DNA from: Arcuatula senhousia | Taxonomy: Eukaryota > Mollusca > Bivalvia > Mytilida > Mytilidae | Length of the DNA: 64,000 bases | Direction: 5' to 3' | Assembly (NCBI GenBank): GCA_963971305.1 | Contig: CAXARO010001796.1 | Location: 1-64,000, forward strand | Shown: positions 45,153 through 58,200 of the stretch, piece after piece | How the letters are laid out: each line of letters begins with the position of its first letter | Numbering within the stretch: the first letter of the stretch is position 1 | Position numbers and translations under genes: made by a program | Notes under the pieces: model-generated | Databases searched by the model: none | Told to the model about the DNA's origin: nothing | What the model saw: the letters and a program-made list of their open reading frames with translations, nothing else

Positions 45153-47155
45153 AAATTCTACTAAATAAAAAAATAAAATCATTTTGATACAATACAATGA
45201 AAAAGTTAATTGTTAGTAATTAAGGTAAAATATAATTTTAAAGTTTTTTTAATGTATTTATTTCACTTGAATCTAAGTAGAACAAATTAAATTAATATAG
45301 GCATTTTTATTAACCAAAGCATTGATATGAAAAAAATTAACCATTTCAAATTTATGAAATATTTATGAAATCATATTTTGATTATGGTTCTTAGACAAGT
45401 ATATTCTCGAAGTTTCATTTAATCAAGTTATAAAGATATTGTTATTTATATGTGTCAAAAGGAAGCAAGCATGAAGCTTAATATGATAAATACTGATTAC
45501 GAAGAAACTTATTGTTGATAACTGGAGAAAAAAAAATATCTTGAAGGGTATTATTGTTGAAGAATAATAATTTCTACCTTTAAGTGTGAAAAATTTTAAA
45601 ATATCTTTGTATTAGAATATAATAAACTATTTATTGAAAACCTATTTATACGGTATCACGAATCATTTAAGCAAGTTGCAAATTTCGCAATTTGTATCCA
45701 AAAGGGGTGTTTAATTTTAGCAGTCTTAATATTCCGCGTTTGTATATATAGTATTCAAAATTTAGTGATTTGTAATTTTAGCGATTCATCATACTGAAAA
45801 TTAGTAACTTGCGAAAATTTCCAACTATATGGAAACAAAAACCTTATCCCTCAATCTATTCAAAGAATTTATTAATGATAAACATTAGGAAGAAATTCCG
45901 ATTTCTCATTATCTTGGAGGAAAATATAGTGCAATACACATTCTGATTATGAAATAATTGCATATAATGTCAAATTCACTGAATTGTGGAACAATAGGAG
46001 ATTAACAAAAGATTAATTCAAAAGAATTTTATTACTGTAACTATTAAATAGCTGGATTGATCACCAATGAAAAGCACAAAGCATGTATATCTTACATGTA
46101 AGATTTAATTTGGCTCCAGGCTATTAAACTGAGCATCTTTTTGCACATATTGATATTTTGTATAAAATTAGAAAACTAACTGGACTCCGCAAACAAAAAT
46201 GATATTTTATAATAAATCTAATCAAATTAGGAGCAGTTATAACACCAAAAATGGCATTTTGATCATTTTTCAGAATTTCACATACTAAATCAAAGGGAGA
46301 TTAATTTAAATTTATATAAAATGAATAGGGAAAATTTTGAGAAAAAAAATTTCGTATAATTTGAAGAGCTTTAGAAAAGGGACTTTTCCTCAGAATTTGG
46401 GCTGATTCTATAGTAGGAATTCTTCTTAAGGTGCCTCCATAGCTTTTCTTCCTATATATTCTATATAAAATTATTAAAACTTTGCTATTTATAGGAAGCT
46501 TATAGCTAGCTCTTTTAAATTAATGGTGACCCCCTCTTTTTAATTGATATTTCATATCTATACATTAAGGTCTATCAATGTGTCAAAAGTGAAAACAAAT
46601 CTATAGTAGAATTCTTTTAGCCCCAAGACACTTAAAAAATTTCATATTATATTCAGCTTCAAAATGAATATATTTTTTATTTAAAAAAGGGACTGAAAAA
46701 CTTTACAGCTTTAAATGCAAAGTTTTCTCTCTGAAAGGTGGAAATTGTTTATTAAAAAAAATTTCTTAGAATAGACTGAAATATTGCAATCAATCATTGA
46801 AAAGGAAGACATTTTCATAAACAAATTTCAAATAATCATAGCCTCTAAAACTTACAAGAAGTTTATCAGAGTTGCTTCAATATCGAATAAATCACAAAAT
46901 TTTAAAAGAAATTCTAAAGGAATTTTGGTGAGGGGGTAATTTTTAAAGACAATTTAAATTGATTAAAAAGTCAAACTTTTTACAAAAGCAAACAAAAAAT
47001 TTGAAATTGAACAACATATTGCTTGGATTAATTGCATTGCACACAAAGAATTGTTATTCTCATGGTCATTTTGCAGCTTGATGTAATCCATTTAAACCTT
47101 GTAAGGTAAAAACATTCAAATGATTAAGACAAATACAGCCTGACATATAATCTTC
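45153..47155. other. AT-rich DNA with one dispersed repeat
   Basis: No gene supported. 46341-46640 matches the repeat at 7183-8410 (gaagagctttagaaaagg, aaggtctatcaatgtgtc). The rest shows no recognised structure. Confidence 0.5.
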
Positions 47156-47296
47156 CACCAGAGGTCTATCAATACTGACCTCTATATTATCATACTAAGG
47201 ATTGTGGGTAATTTTCTAGGAATAACCTTGACATATTTCCCATAATCCTTAGCAGGAAATTATAGTGGTCAGTGTTTATAGATGCTCCCTCTGGTG
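47156..47296. mobile_element. 141-bp foldback MITE
   Basis: Whole element is an imperfect palindrome: ends CCACCAGAGG and CCTCTGGTG, inner arms ctaaggattgtggg and cccataatccttag. No internal sequence beyond the loop. Confidence 0.65.
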
Positions 47297-47439
47297 ATAG
47301 ATTGGCCAGACATGCGAGGTCAATATATAACATAACAAATACTAAGTCCTGCTTAGCACAAAGGCAAAATATTTATAAACATCTTACACAAATGAAAGGA
47401 TTTAAGCAAAAGGTATCACATTTTGTACATGTAAAGAAA

Positions 47440-48350
47440 ACAAGAGTTAACACTAAAGTATGTCTCGCCTGCCGGCACCATCAGAAACAATTATTCTTTC
47501 TTATTTCCACTATATTTTGAATTTACATGGATTTTCAGTTTCTGAGATCAAAAGATGTTTATAGAACTTAAACATTGCAAATATATGCAATAAAAATAAT
47601 AAAAGTCACTCAACCGGAAAATCAAGGTCAAGGTCAAAAGATGGGGATGCAACTGTGCTAAGCTACTACTGGGGAATATGCATACCAAGTTTCATTAACC
47701 TAGGACCTATAGTATTTGAGATATGGAGGTGCTCGCAAAACTTTTCCATTGCTATTATATGTATTGAAAATTGTCAAAGTCACTCAACCGAAAAATCGAG
47801 GTCAAGGTCAAAAGATGGAGATGCAACTGTGCTAAGCTACTACTGAGGCATATGCATACCAAGTTTCATCAACCCAGGACCTATAGTTCTTGAGATATGG
47901 AGGTGCTCGCAAAACTTTTTCATTGCTATTATATGTATTGAAAATTGTCAAAGTCACTCAACCGGAAAATCAAGGTCAAGGTCAAAAGATGGGGATGCAA
48001 CTGTGCTAAGCTACTACTGGGGCATATGCATACCAAGTTTCATCAACCCAGGACCTATAGTTCTTGAGATATGGAGGTGCTCGCAAAACTTTTTCATTGC
48101 TATTATATGTATTGAAAATTGTCAAAGGCACTCAACCGGAAAATCAAGGTCAAGGTCAAAAGATGGGGATGCAACTGTGCTAAGCTACTACTGGGGCATA
48201 TGCGTACCAAGTTTCATCAACCCAGGACCTATAGTTCTTGAGATATGGAGGTGCTCATAAAACTTTTTCAAAAAGTTAACGCCGCCGTCGCCGCCGCCGC
48301 CGCCGGTAAAGTAACACCTATGTCCCGCTCTGCTTCGCAGGCGAGACAAA
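47440..48350 (+). mobile_element. Family-B element, complete
   Basis: Head caagagttaacactaaag, atgtctcgcctgccggcacc, four core units of about 173 bp (caaggtcaaggtcaaaagat, taccaagtttcatcaaccc, agttcttgagatatggagg), GCCGCCGTCGCCGCCGCC tract near 48280-48306, closing part tgtcccgctctgcttcgcag, gcgagacaaaa. Confidence 0.88.
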
Positions 48351-49104
48351 AACTGTAAAAGAGGATTTTTCTGTGTGGTTTTATTTTGAACTTTTCTATG
48401 TTCCAAGTTTTGTTAAAAACTTTCATAAATTATATGTATCTGATTTTATTTTGACATAAAAATCTTTAATCTTAAATTTGAATTTTTCATGAGGTATCTG
48501 ATCTCTTATTTGAACTTCCTGATGTTATTTTGACAAATATTATGATAATCAAATTTTCACAAAAAAATAAACCCATCACAAGAATATCTCCTTTTACATA
48601 GTATTTGGACGGAATGTGTAACAATAAACAATACACACAAAAAGTGCACACAATTAACAGTGCATAAACAAATGATGTATTGATCACAGATTCAAAATAC
48701 AGAACATAATATCTACAAAATAAAATATATAAAATAAAGGTTAGTTAAAAATATATAAAAATATTATAATATAATTTTCACATGAGAGCTTAAAAATCAC
48801 ATGATTTTTCAATACAAAATTGTCATCATTTATTTGTTTGCATAGTTTTATTAAATGATTAAATTTGAAATAAACAAGGGATATATGTAGATTATTTTTT
48901 TAAATTGATGTTTAATATATAAACCCATTTTTTAATCAGTTTTCAAAGTTATAGTTCAAATTTAATTATGATTCAAAATAGTAATGAAATTTGAAAGTTC
49001 AAGTACAAAACTTAACAAAACATTTAACAAAAGTTGCAGTGTTTTTTTTAGACAACATTGACATTCAATCACTTTTTCTGTTAGAGTTGTCTCTCTTTGT
49101 CCAC
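48351..49104 (-). other. 3' UTR and downstream flank of the membrane-protein gene
   Basis: AT-rich and without ORFs. On the minus strand AATAAA hexamers occur near 48847-48852 and 48829-48834, about 250-275 nt after the stop, and are candidate polyadenylation signals. Confidence 0.4.
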
Positions 49105-49203
49105 TTATATCATCTTTTTCTTCTTGATTGATCCAGGGCTACTTGGGGGTGTGTCTGATTCAGCAAAGCCACTCTTTGACATGGAAGTATGACGACCTCT
49201 GAC
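49105..49203 (-). CDS. Last coding exon of the membrane-protein gene
   Basis: Acceptor ttctaaaag at the right edge, phase 0. Encodes VRGRHTSMSKSGFAESDTPP and a basic end IKKKKMI before TAA (49107-49105). The Ser-Pro and Ser-Gly-rich tail looks disordered. Confidence 0.85.
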   Translation of the reverse strand, partial: VRGRHTSMSKSGFAESDTPPSSPGSIKKKKMI

Positions 49204-52200
49204 CTTTTAGAAAATAAAAATAAACAGATAACACAAAGATACAGATATGAGTGTTGTACATAGTATTTATGCATTATTGAAATCTCCTGAATCTTTGTGT
49301 AATTTCTTGTTTAAAAATAAAACAAGTGTGGCCACTAAAAGAATGTCTCGCCTGCCGGCACCATCGCTAAAATCAACTACCTAAGCTTTCATTTCTTGAT
49401 ATAAACACAAAAAGTGTCAGTATACCTAATAACAGATGCCTAGTTATTATACTATTCAAGCAATCCATTGTCCACACAAGTATTACAAAAAGTTTTCTGT
49501 CAGAAAAAAAGACCTAAGTTCACAGAGTCACTGGAGTGTAACAAGAGTTAACACTAAAGTATGTCTCGCCTGCCGGCACCATTAGAAACAATTATTCTTT
49601 CTTACTTCTACTATTTTTTGAATTTACATGGATTTTCAGTTTCTGAGATCAAAAGATGTTTATAGAACTTAAATATTGCAAATATATGCAATAAAAATAA
49701 TCAAAGTCACTCAATCTGAAAATCAAGGTCAAGGTCAAAAGATGGGGATGCAACTGTGCTAAGCTACTACTAGGGCATATGCATACCAAGTTTCATCAAC
49801 CTAGGACCTATAGTTCTTGAGATATGGAGGTGCTCGCAAAACTTTTCCATTGCTATTATATGTATTGAAATTGTTAAAGTCACTCAACTGGAAAATCAAG
49901 GTCAAGGTCAAAAGATGGGGATGCAACTGTGCTAAGCTACTACTGGGGCATATACATACCAAGTTTCATCAACCTAGGACTTATAGTTCTTGAGATATGG
50001 AGGTGCTCGCAAAACTTTTCCATTGCTATTATATGTATTGAAAATTGTCAAAGTCACTCAACCGGAAAATCAAGGTCAAGGTCAAAAGATGGGGAAGCAA
50101 CTGTGCTAAGCTACTACTGGGGCATATGCATACCAAGTTTCATCAACCTAGGACCTATAGTTCTTGAGATATGGAGGTGCTCGCAAAACTTTTCCATTGC
50201 TATTATATGTATTGAAATTGTTAAAGTCACTCAACTGAAAAATCAAGGTCAAGGTCAAAAGATGGGGATGCAACTGTGCTAAGCTACTACTGGGGCATAT
50301 ACATACCAAGTTTCATCAACCTAGGACTTATAGTTCTTGAGATATGGAGGTGCTCGCAAAACTTTTCCATTGCTATTATATGTATTGAAAATTGTCAAAG
50401 TCACTCAACCGGAAAATCAAGGTCAAGGTCAAAAGATGGGGAAGCAACTGTGCTAAGCTACTACTGGGGCATATGCATACCAAGTTTCATCAACCTAGGA
50501 CCTATAGTTCTTGAGATATGGAGGTGCTCGCAAAACTTTTCCATTGCTATTATATGTATTGAAATTGTTAAAGTCACTCAACTGGAAAATCAAGGTCAAG
50601 GTCAAAAGATGGGGATGCAACTGTGCTAAGCTACTACTGGGGCATATGCATACCAAGTTTCATCAACCTAGGACTTATAGTTCTTGAGATATGGAGGTGC
50701 TCATAAAACTTTTCCAAAAAGTTAACGCCGCCGTCGCCGCCGCCGCCGTCGCCGTCGCCGCCGCCGCCGCCGGTAAAGTAACACCTATGTCCCGCTCTGC
50801 TTCGCAGGCGAGACAAAAATGGGGTCATGGTCACATGGCATGGTGACAGTTGTGTTGTCCATAACCGCAACTGTCTGTTTACCCAATATCAGATGCCTAG
50901 CTATTATACTTTTCAAGCAATTCATCGTCCATAAAAGTCTTACAAAAAAGTTTTTCGGCCTGAAAAAGACCTAAGTTCACAGATTCACTGGAGCGTGAAA
51001 ATGAGGTCAGGGTCACACGGCATGGTGACAGTTGCATAGACCATAACCTGAACTGTCTGTATACCAAATATAAGATGCCTAGCTATTATACTTTTCAAGC
51101 AATTCATCGTCCACAAAAGTCTTACAAAAAAGTTTACGGCCTGAAAAAAGACCTAAGTTCACAGAGTCACTGGAGCGTGAAAATGGGGTCAGGGTCAAAC
51201 GGCATGGTGACAGTTGCGTAGACCATAACCTGAACTATCTGTATACCAAATATCAGATGCCTAGCTATTATACTTTTCAAGCAATTCATTGTCCACAAAA
51301 GTCTTACAAAAAAGTTTACGCCGCCGCCGTCGCCGCCGCCGTCGCCGGAAAGTAATACCTATGTCTCGCCTTCCGCGACTATTCGTCGCAGGCGAGACAA
51401 AAATGAAAACACAAAGATACAGATATGAGTGTTGTCTAAGAACAAGAACATGTGTCATCATAACCAAACTTGCAGCATGTTTGAAGTCGAATTCAGTGGT
51501 ATTTATGATTTTCGTTTGCTCATATCCAATTGAACATGCGTATAAAGTGTCATGATGCTTTCATAGTTCCTTTATAGAAAAGCTAACTTAAACCTGTGGC
51601 AAAAGTGATGGTAATTCAATGCATTTCTTTTCAAAATTCTTGAAATGGTAATGGTAATTCAATGCAAGTTTTCTCAATGTAATGGTAATTCAATGCATTA
51701 CATTGCAATGTAATTCGCCCCATGCCTGGATAATACATGTATCAAACTATCTTCATGGTAAAGCAACTTTTTCTGCATTAATCAACCATGAAGTTGAAGA
51801 TTTATGGTGATTTTTGTTTGTTCATATCCTGATGATACCATACATAGTTCCTTTATCATTAAGTAACTAAAGCCTAATAGACGGACAAACTGACCCTAAG
51901 ACTACATGCCCTCTACTTTCATTAATTGGGCATAAAAGCTGTGATTTGCTATGTATCACCAAATGGAATAGAGCCCTATATTTCCCTTTTGAGGACTGGT
52001 TATAAAAACTGACCTGTGAACTATTGTCCCTACATACCCTGTCATGTTTACGGAGACTGGCCTGTGATCCAAGGTTCTCTATTCCTTTAGTTCCTTTTTC
52101 AAGAGCCATCTTAATATCCTTATCCATCCCTGGGATAGCAATATCTCCAAATATCTGTAATAAAGCATCAACATGACTTAAAATATTTTAATTAAATAAT

Positions 52201-55200
52201 TACAAAATGTATGAGCATTACTGATTCATAGAACTTCCGTCTAGCTCAATGTGATAAAAAAGAATCAGTCACTGTCAAAAATGGACAGATTTGGTTAAAC
52301 AGGAAGTAGTTGTGTAAAAGACATGAAAGATGATGCTGCATACCAAATAGCAAGAGGCAATGATTAGCATTTGCTGAGAAAACTGATACAAAAAGGCTTT
52401 CACCATCCACCTGCCGCCAAACTGTGAAATCTGGCTAAAAATGTTTCTTTTTGACTTATTTTCAAAGTTAAAGGTAAAAACAATTTGGATGTTCATTATA
52501 AACAACAGATTAATTTTGACAAGCTACCTGTTTACATTTATTAATACTTCAGTCCCATAGAAGTTTAATCTATACAGATTTCACTGTAGATAAATTTACC
52601 CACAGTGCATTACCACAAAGACAGAACAATCTTGTAGTCTGAGCCCCTGTGTCAGAAACATAGGTGGTTATATCCCTACATCCCTGTTTAACTTACCTCA
52701 ACAACAGCTCCATCTGGAAGACGTAGGAAATGTCTGTAGAGTTCACGGAGGCCGTCGAGGTGGACAGTGTGTACAGACACATGGGTTGTTATCTCCTTGC
52801 GTCCTTGTTTCACTTCACGATGCTCAACTCCTTGTTCATCCCAGATACTTTCCTCTACCTAAATAAAACATGAAACAAAATTTACAAAAACAGAATTCCA
52901 GGGTCCTTTGCCAAGCATAAAAAATCTCAGTCTGCTCCCTTTGCACAATTATTTCAAAACTAAAGTGTCAGTCTTCCATGGAAGACGTATGTTGCCTGCA
53001 TCTTAAAATAATGGGTAAACAGAAAGTAGATACGTTTCAGCTATAAAATTGCTTTACACCATATAGTACTATAGGAGAAAGCTACATGCCAAATATAAAG
53101 AGGCTGTGACATATAGTTGCCTGGAAAATTGCCACAGAATTTTTTGTGACGTCACAAGACAACGGAGGCATGACGATACAAGACGAACGATGGTGTCAAA
53201 GTAGCACCTACATGTCCCTATGCAACATGTAACAGGCGACATAAATGATAAAATTAAATTTTTGTAATTCTTGAAAAAAGATGGTAAGGAAAATATTTTG
53301 GTTTAATTATTCCAGACTCACATCTTCTTCCTCCCAGATGTAATCATAGACAGCCGTCTTACGTCTCTCGCCCTCTTCACCTCGCCACGCCTCTGATTTC
53401 TTTACGATGTAGTTCAGCTCCTGATTGGATATTTCAAGGTCATAGGGGACAAAGAAATTGTCTTCTGCTCCATGCAGTCGCCAGTAGACATCCAGCATTC
53501 TACCATTGTTGTGGAGCCTGCAGAATATTTTCAGTTAATTTTCAAAGTTCAAAATTGTTTAAGTACTAGAATTATTGAAAATTGAAAATTGTTTAAAAAC
53601 TAGAATTATTCAGAGGTAAATCTGTTTAAATACTAGAATTATTAAGTTCAAAATTGCTTTTTTTTAAAAATACAAGTCATGTACTAGAATTATTTTTTTC
53701 TTTCAGGTATAGGTAAGTCTTATTTAAATATGATACTTAATGCTTCAATACTCAAGGTTTTGTTAACTAAATAAAATTGAATTAGTTACTTTATCAACAA
53801 TTTATTTAAGGAATGTACTTGCTCTAGTCAACTCATCATGCTGTATATTTAAAAATTTCAACTCATCCCCTATAGTAGAAGCTGAGAAATCTGTTACAAA
53901 AGTTTGTACCAGATGGACAGACAAAGTGATTGCAATACAGCTTCCCCAATATGAGTATGGGTAATATACAGTAAACAGTTATAAGACCTTACCATTACAT
54001 TCATGTATGGCACATATCAGTAATTCCAAAGGTTGTCTGACAAAGGAAATGTCTGGTAAAAGGAGTAGAGCCACGAATGCCTAAAATCTGCCCGGTATTT
54101 TTACTAATTTTCAAACTTACTTCAAATCTTTGTAAATTTAGCCAAAATGAGTTAAGGCATAACTGAACTTTTCATATATGTAAGATTTATCAAAATATCT
54201 ACATCACACATCTAGCCATAGCATTTCAAACACGCTATAAATTATACAATTTTTAATTTTTACCTATTTTTACTGTTTTCTCGTCGTATTTTGTCAAAAT
54301 TGGTAATGGCCACATTCGTCGACCAACGTAATTTTTTGATAATCATTTTATGACATAAAAATACACATTTCTATGACAAAAGAATTTTGGTCGACGGGTG
54401 TGGCCATTTTCGTTTTCACCGATTTATACATGAAAATCAATGAAAAATGTCAAAAAACGAGATTTTGTACAAAATAGACTGATTTTTAGCTCACTGTCCT
54501 CTTTGTTGATAAACAATTAAACCAAAAGATATTGCAATTTATAAAATATGAAGTCTAATGAACATCATGGGAGCAATTACAAGGAAGTATATCTAAGTTG
54601 AATTTTTGGGCCGATTTGGGGCCTTCGTGGCTCTACTCCTTTTGTTCTGTCTTGTAAAACTACTGGATCTTTACAATTTGCACAATACAATGAACATGAA
54701 ATCCTGCAAAAATCATTTTTCAATTCTGTAAAACCTTCAACACCTTCGGAATCACTGATATATTCGCCTATGTAAATAGTCAAGACACCATATCTCTTAC
54801 AACTGATATAACTTGCTACCTACCTCAGGAAGTACATGTAGACGGTAGAGCCAGTCATGAATACAATAAACAGTTACTAGTGTTCCAGTCCATAATCCCC
54901 ACTTCCCATCCCCTGAACACATATCCCCAGCCAAATTTACTTGTTACCTACCTCAGGAAGTACATGTAGATGATGGAAGCAGTCATGAATACAGTGAACA
55001 GATAGAGGAAGGAAGTTATAAATATTCCCGCCAGTCCAGATCCTTCCGCTCTCTCGAAATGCCAGTATAACTTCATAAAGTCCGCCTCAGGGTTGACAGC
55101 ATCATTTATGTATCTCTGAATACAGAATAAAACTCTGTCATGAATTATAAAATCTTGTGCTACTTGAATTTGACATCACATTCATTTTTAGAAAACAAGA

Positions 55201-58200
55201 ATATGTCCAAAAGACATTATACCCTATCTCGCAACATTAGGGATGGACAGACAAACATACAGACAGTTGGACGAACAAACCCTTTCACTATCTGCCACCT
55301 ACTTCCGTAGATGGGGCATAAAAACACTTCCATGTTTTGTTTGCAGGTGTGTTCCTTTTAATCATTAAATTCAAAGCCTGCATTTGTTGCTGCTACCAAA
55401 AAATTATGAGTTCTAGTTTCAAACAAGTGTGGCCACTAAAAGTATGTCTCGCCTGCCGGCACCATCACTAAAATCAACTACCTAAGCTTTCATTTCTTGA
55501 TATAAACACAAAAAGTGTATGTATACCTAATAACAGATGCCTAGTTATTATACTATTCAAGCAATCCATTGTCCACACATGAATTACAAAAAGTTTTCTG
55601 TCTGAAAAAAAGACCTAAGTTCACAGAGTCACTGGAGCGTGAAAATGGGGTCATGGTCACATGGCATGGTGACAGTTGCATTGTCCATAACCGCAACTGT
55701 CTGTTTACCCAATATCAGATGCCTAGCTATTATAACTTTCCAGCAATTCATCATCCACAAAAATCTTACAAAAAAGTTTTTCAGCCTGAAAAAGACCTAA
55801 GTTCACAGAGTCACTAGAGCGTGAAAATGGGGTCAGGGTCACGCAGCATGGTAACAGTTGCGGAAACCATAACCTAAACTGTCTGTATACCTAATATCAG
55901 ATGCCTAGCTAATATACTTTTCCAGCAATTCATCGTCCACAAAAGTCTTACAAAAAAGTTTAAGGCCTGAAAAAAGACCTAAGTTCACAAAGTCACTGTA
56001 GCGTGAAAATGGGTTCAGGGTCACATGGCATGGTGACAGTTGCGTAGACCATAACCTGAACTGTCTGTATACCAAATATCAGATGCCTAGCTAATATACT
56101 TTTCCAGCAATTCATCGTCCACAAAAGTCTTACAAAAAAGTTTACGGCCTGAAAAAAGACCTAAGTTCACAGAGTCACTGGAGCGTGAAAATGGGGTCAG
56201 GGTCACACGGCATGGTGACAGTTGCGTAGACCATAACCTGAACTGTCTGTATACCAAATATCAGATGCCTAGCTATTATACTTTTCAAGCAATTCATTGT
56301 CCACAAAAGTCTTACAAAAAAGTTTACGACGCCGCCGCCGCCGCCGCCGTCGCCGCCGCCGGAAAGTAATACCTATGTCTCGCCTTCCGCGACTATTCGT
56401 CGCAGGCGAGACAAAAATTTACATGGTTCAGGTACCATTAAAAATATAACTTTAACTGCCTGTCCTTATCAAGTTGAACCTACATATTATATCTGTAAAA
56501 TCAGAATAAAATATTTACTGTGGTATCATCATTTTTTATGGAATATTTATATTTTTGATTAATAAAGAAGCTGTCAACCATACAAAATAAGAATTCGTTA
56601 AACAGGTAGTAGGCGAGTGTCAGACCAGAAATCAAACCCCACGTTATGAGATCCCATCCATATGCTGTATACAAAACATCAAGTGACTGTGATATAAAGT
56701 TGCTGAGAAAACTGTTACGAAAATTTCTTCCTCACCCGACTGTCACTCACCACTTTATAACCCGGATTTTCCACTCTGTGAAATTCTGCCATAAAATGAA
56801 GCTATTCTTGTGAAAATTACACGAACCTATGTAATCTTACCTTCAAGATACAGTCCACAACGAAAATCAACAGGGGGTCCAACAATGTCATCAATCCATA
56901 GGCCACAGTAAATTTACAGCCCAGGTCTGGGAACATCCCAAACAGCTTCTGGGACACCCAGCAAAGAATAACAAGTAAAACAAAAACAACAATGTTCATT
57001 ATGGGCCCTAGCCACACGACGGCAATTTCCTCCCGTGTTTTCATCAAGTTGCTTTGGTAGTTCAGCTCCACTGTGTAGGGAAGGAAATTAAACCTTAAAA
57101 AAATTAAGAAAGGATGACATAAGGAATACTTAAAATGTTTGAGCATCTGGAATAAGGGGGGGGCATTAACTATGCTAAAATAGAATTATATTCTTTGTTT
57201 CTGTTTAAAACTTTTAGAAATATACACAACACACTTGAGATAAAAGTTAATGCTTAATCTAAATAAAGAAAGAATGTGTCCATGGGAAACAGATGCCCCC
57301 GCTGGTCCTAAACTGGAACTAGAAGTCCGACAGATCTGAAAGTTTCTAAGGACATACAGTATGTCATACTGAACCATCCAACCAAGTTTCAAATCATTCT
57401 TGTGTATGGTAGCTGAGAAAAGCTTGATGGAAATCATCACAGTCATGTTCACATATTTTCGAATTGGTCCTGTTAGAAGTCTGACAGGTCTGAAAATTGC
57501 TTAGGATGTACTGTTTGTCATACTTCAACAATCCTACCAAGTTTCAAATTATTCTCATGTACAGTTCCTGAGAAAAACTTGGCAGAAATTTTCATGGTCA
57601 TGTTTACATATTTCTACTCAGCCTAAGTCCCAAACAGGAAGTAGATGTTGGACAGGTCTAAAAATCGCTTAGGATGTACAGTTTGTCATACTGAACCATC
57701 CTACCAAGTTTTAATTTATTCTCATATATGGTTCCTAAGAAAAGTTTGAAGGAAATTTTCAGTCATGTCCACATATTTTCACTGGGCCTAAGTCCCAAAC
57801 AGGAAGTAGATGACCAACACGTCTGAAAATCGCTTAGGACGTACACTTTATCATACTTAGCTATCCTACCAAGTTTCAAATCATTCTTATGTACAGTTCC
57901 TGAGAAAAGCTTGACAGAAATTTTCATACAATGTTCACATATTTTCACATTCGCCTAAGTCACAAACAGGAAGTAGATGTCTGACAGGTCTAAAAATTGC
58001 TAAGGACGTACAGTTTGTCATACTGAACCATCCTACAAAGTTTCAAATCATTCTCCTGAGAAAAACTTGACGGAAATTCGTACGGACGTATGGACATGAG
58101 TAATAATTAATGCCCCAACATGTCGCTGCGGGGGCATAAAAATATCCACCACAGGTTTATAGATAAATTTTCATTGATTGTACCTGTAATTGAGTTTCAA

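Noticed and set aside
47655..50629. Proteins with repeated YYWGICIPSFINLG units
   Set aside because: These open frames come from a 174-bp tandem repeat whose length is divisible by three; the same pattern arises in transposon cores and there are no gene signals.
54830..54860. An extra exon near 54840
   Set aside because: The sequence ctacctcaggaagtacatgt duplicates the donor side of the true exon at 54947-54966, but no open exon with an acceptor continues from it.
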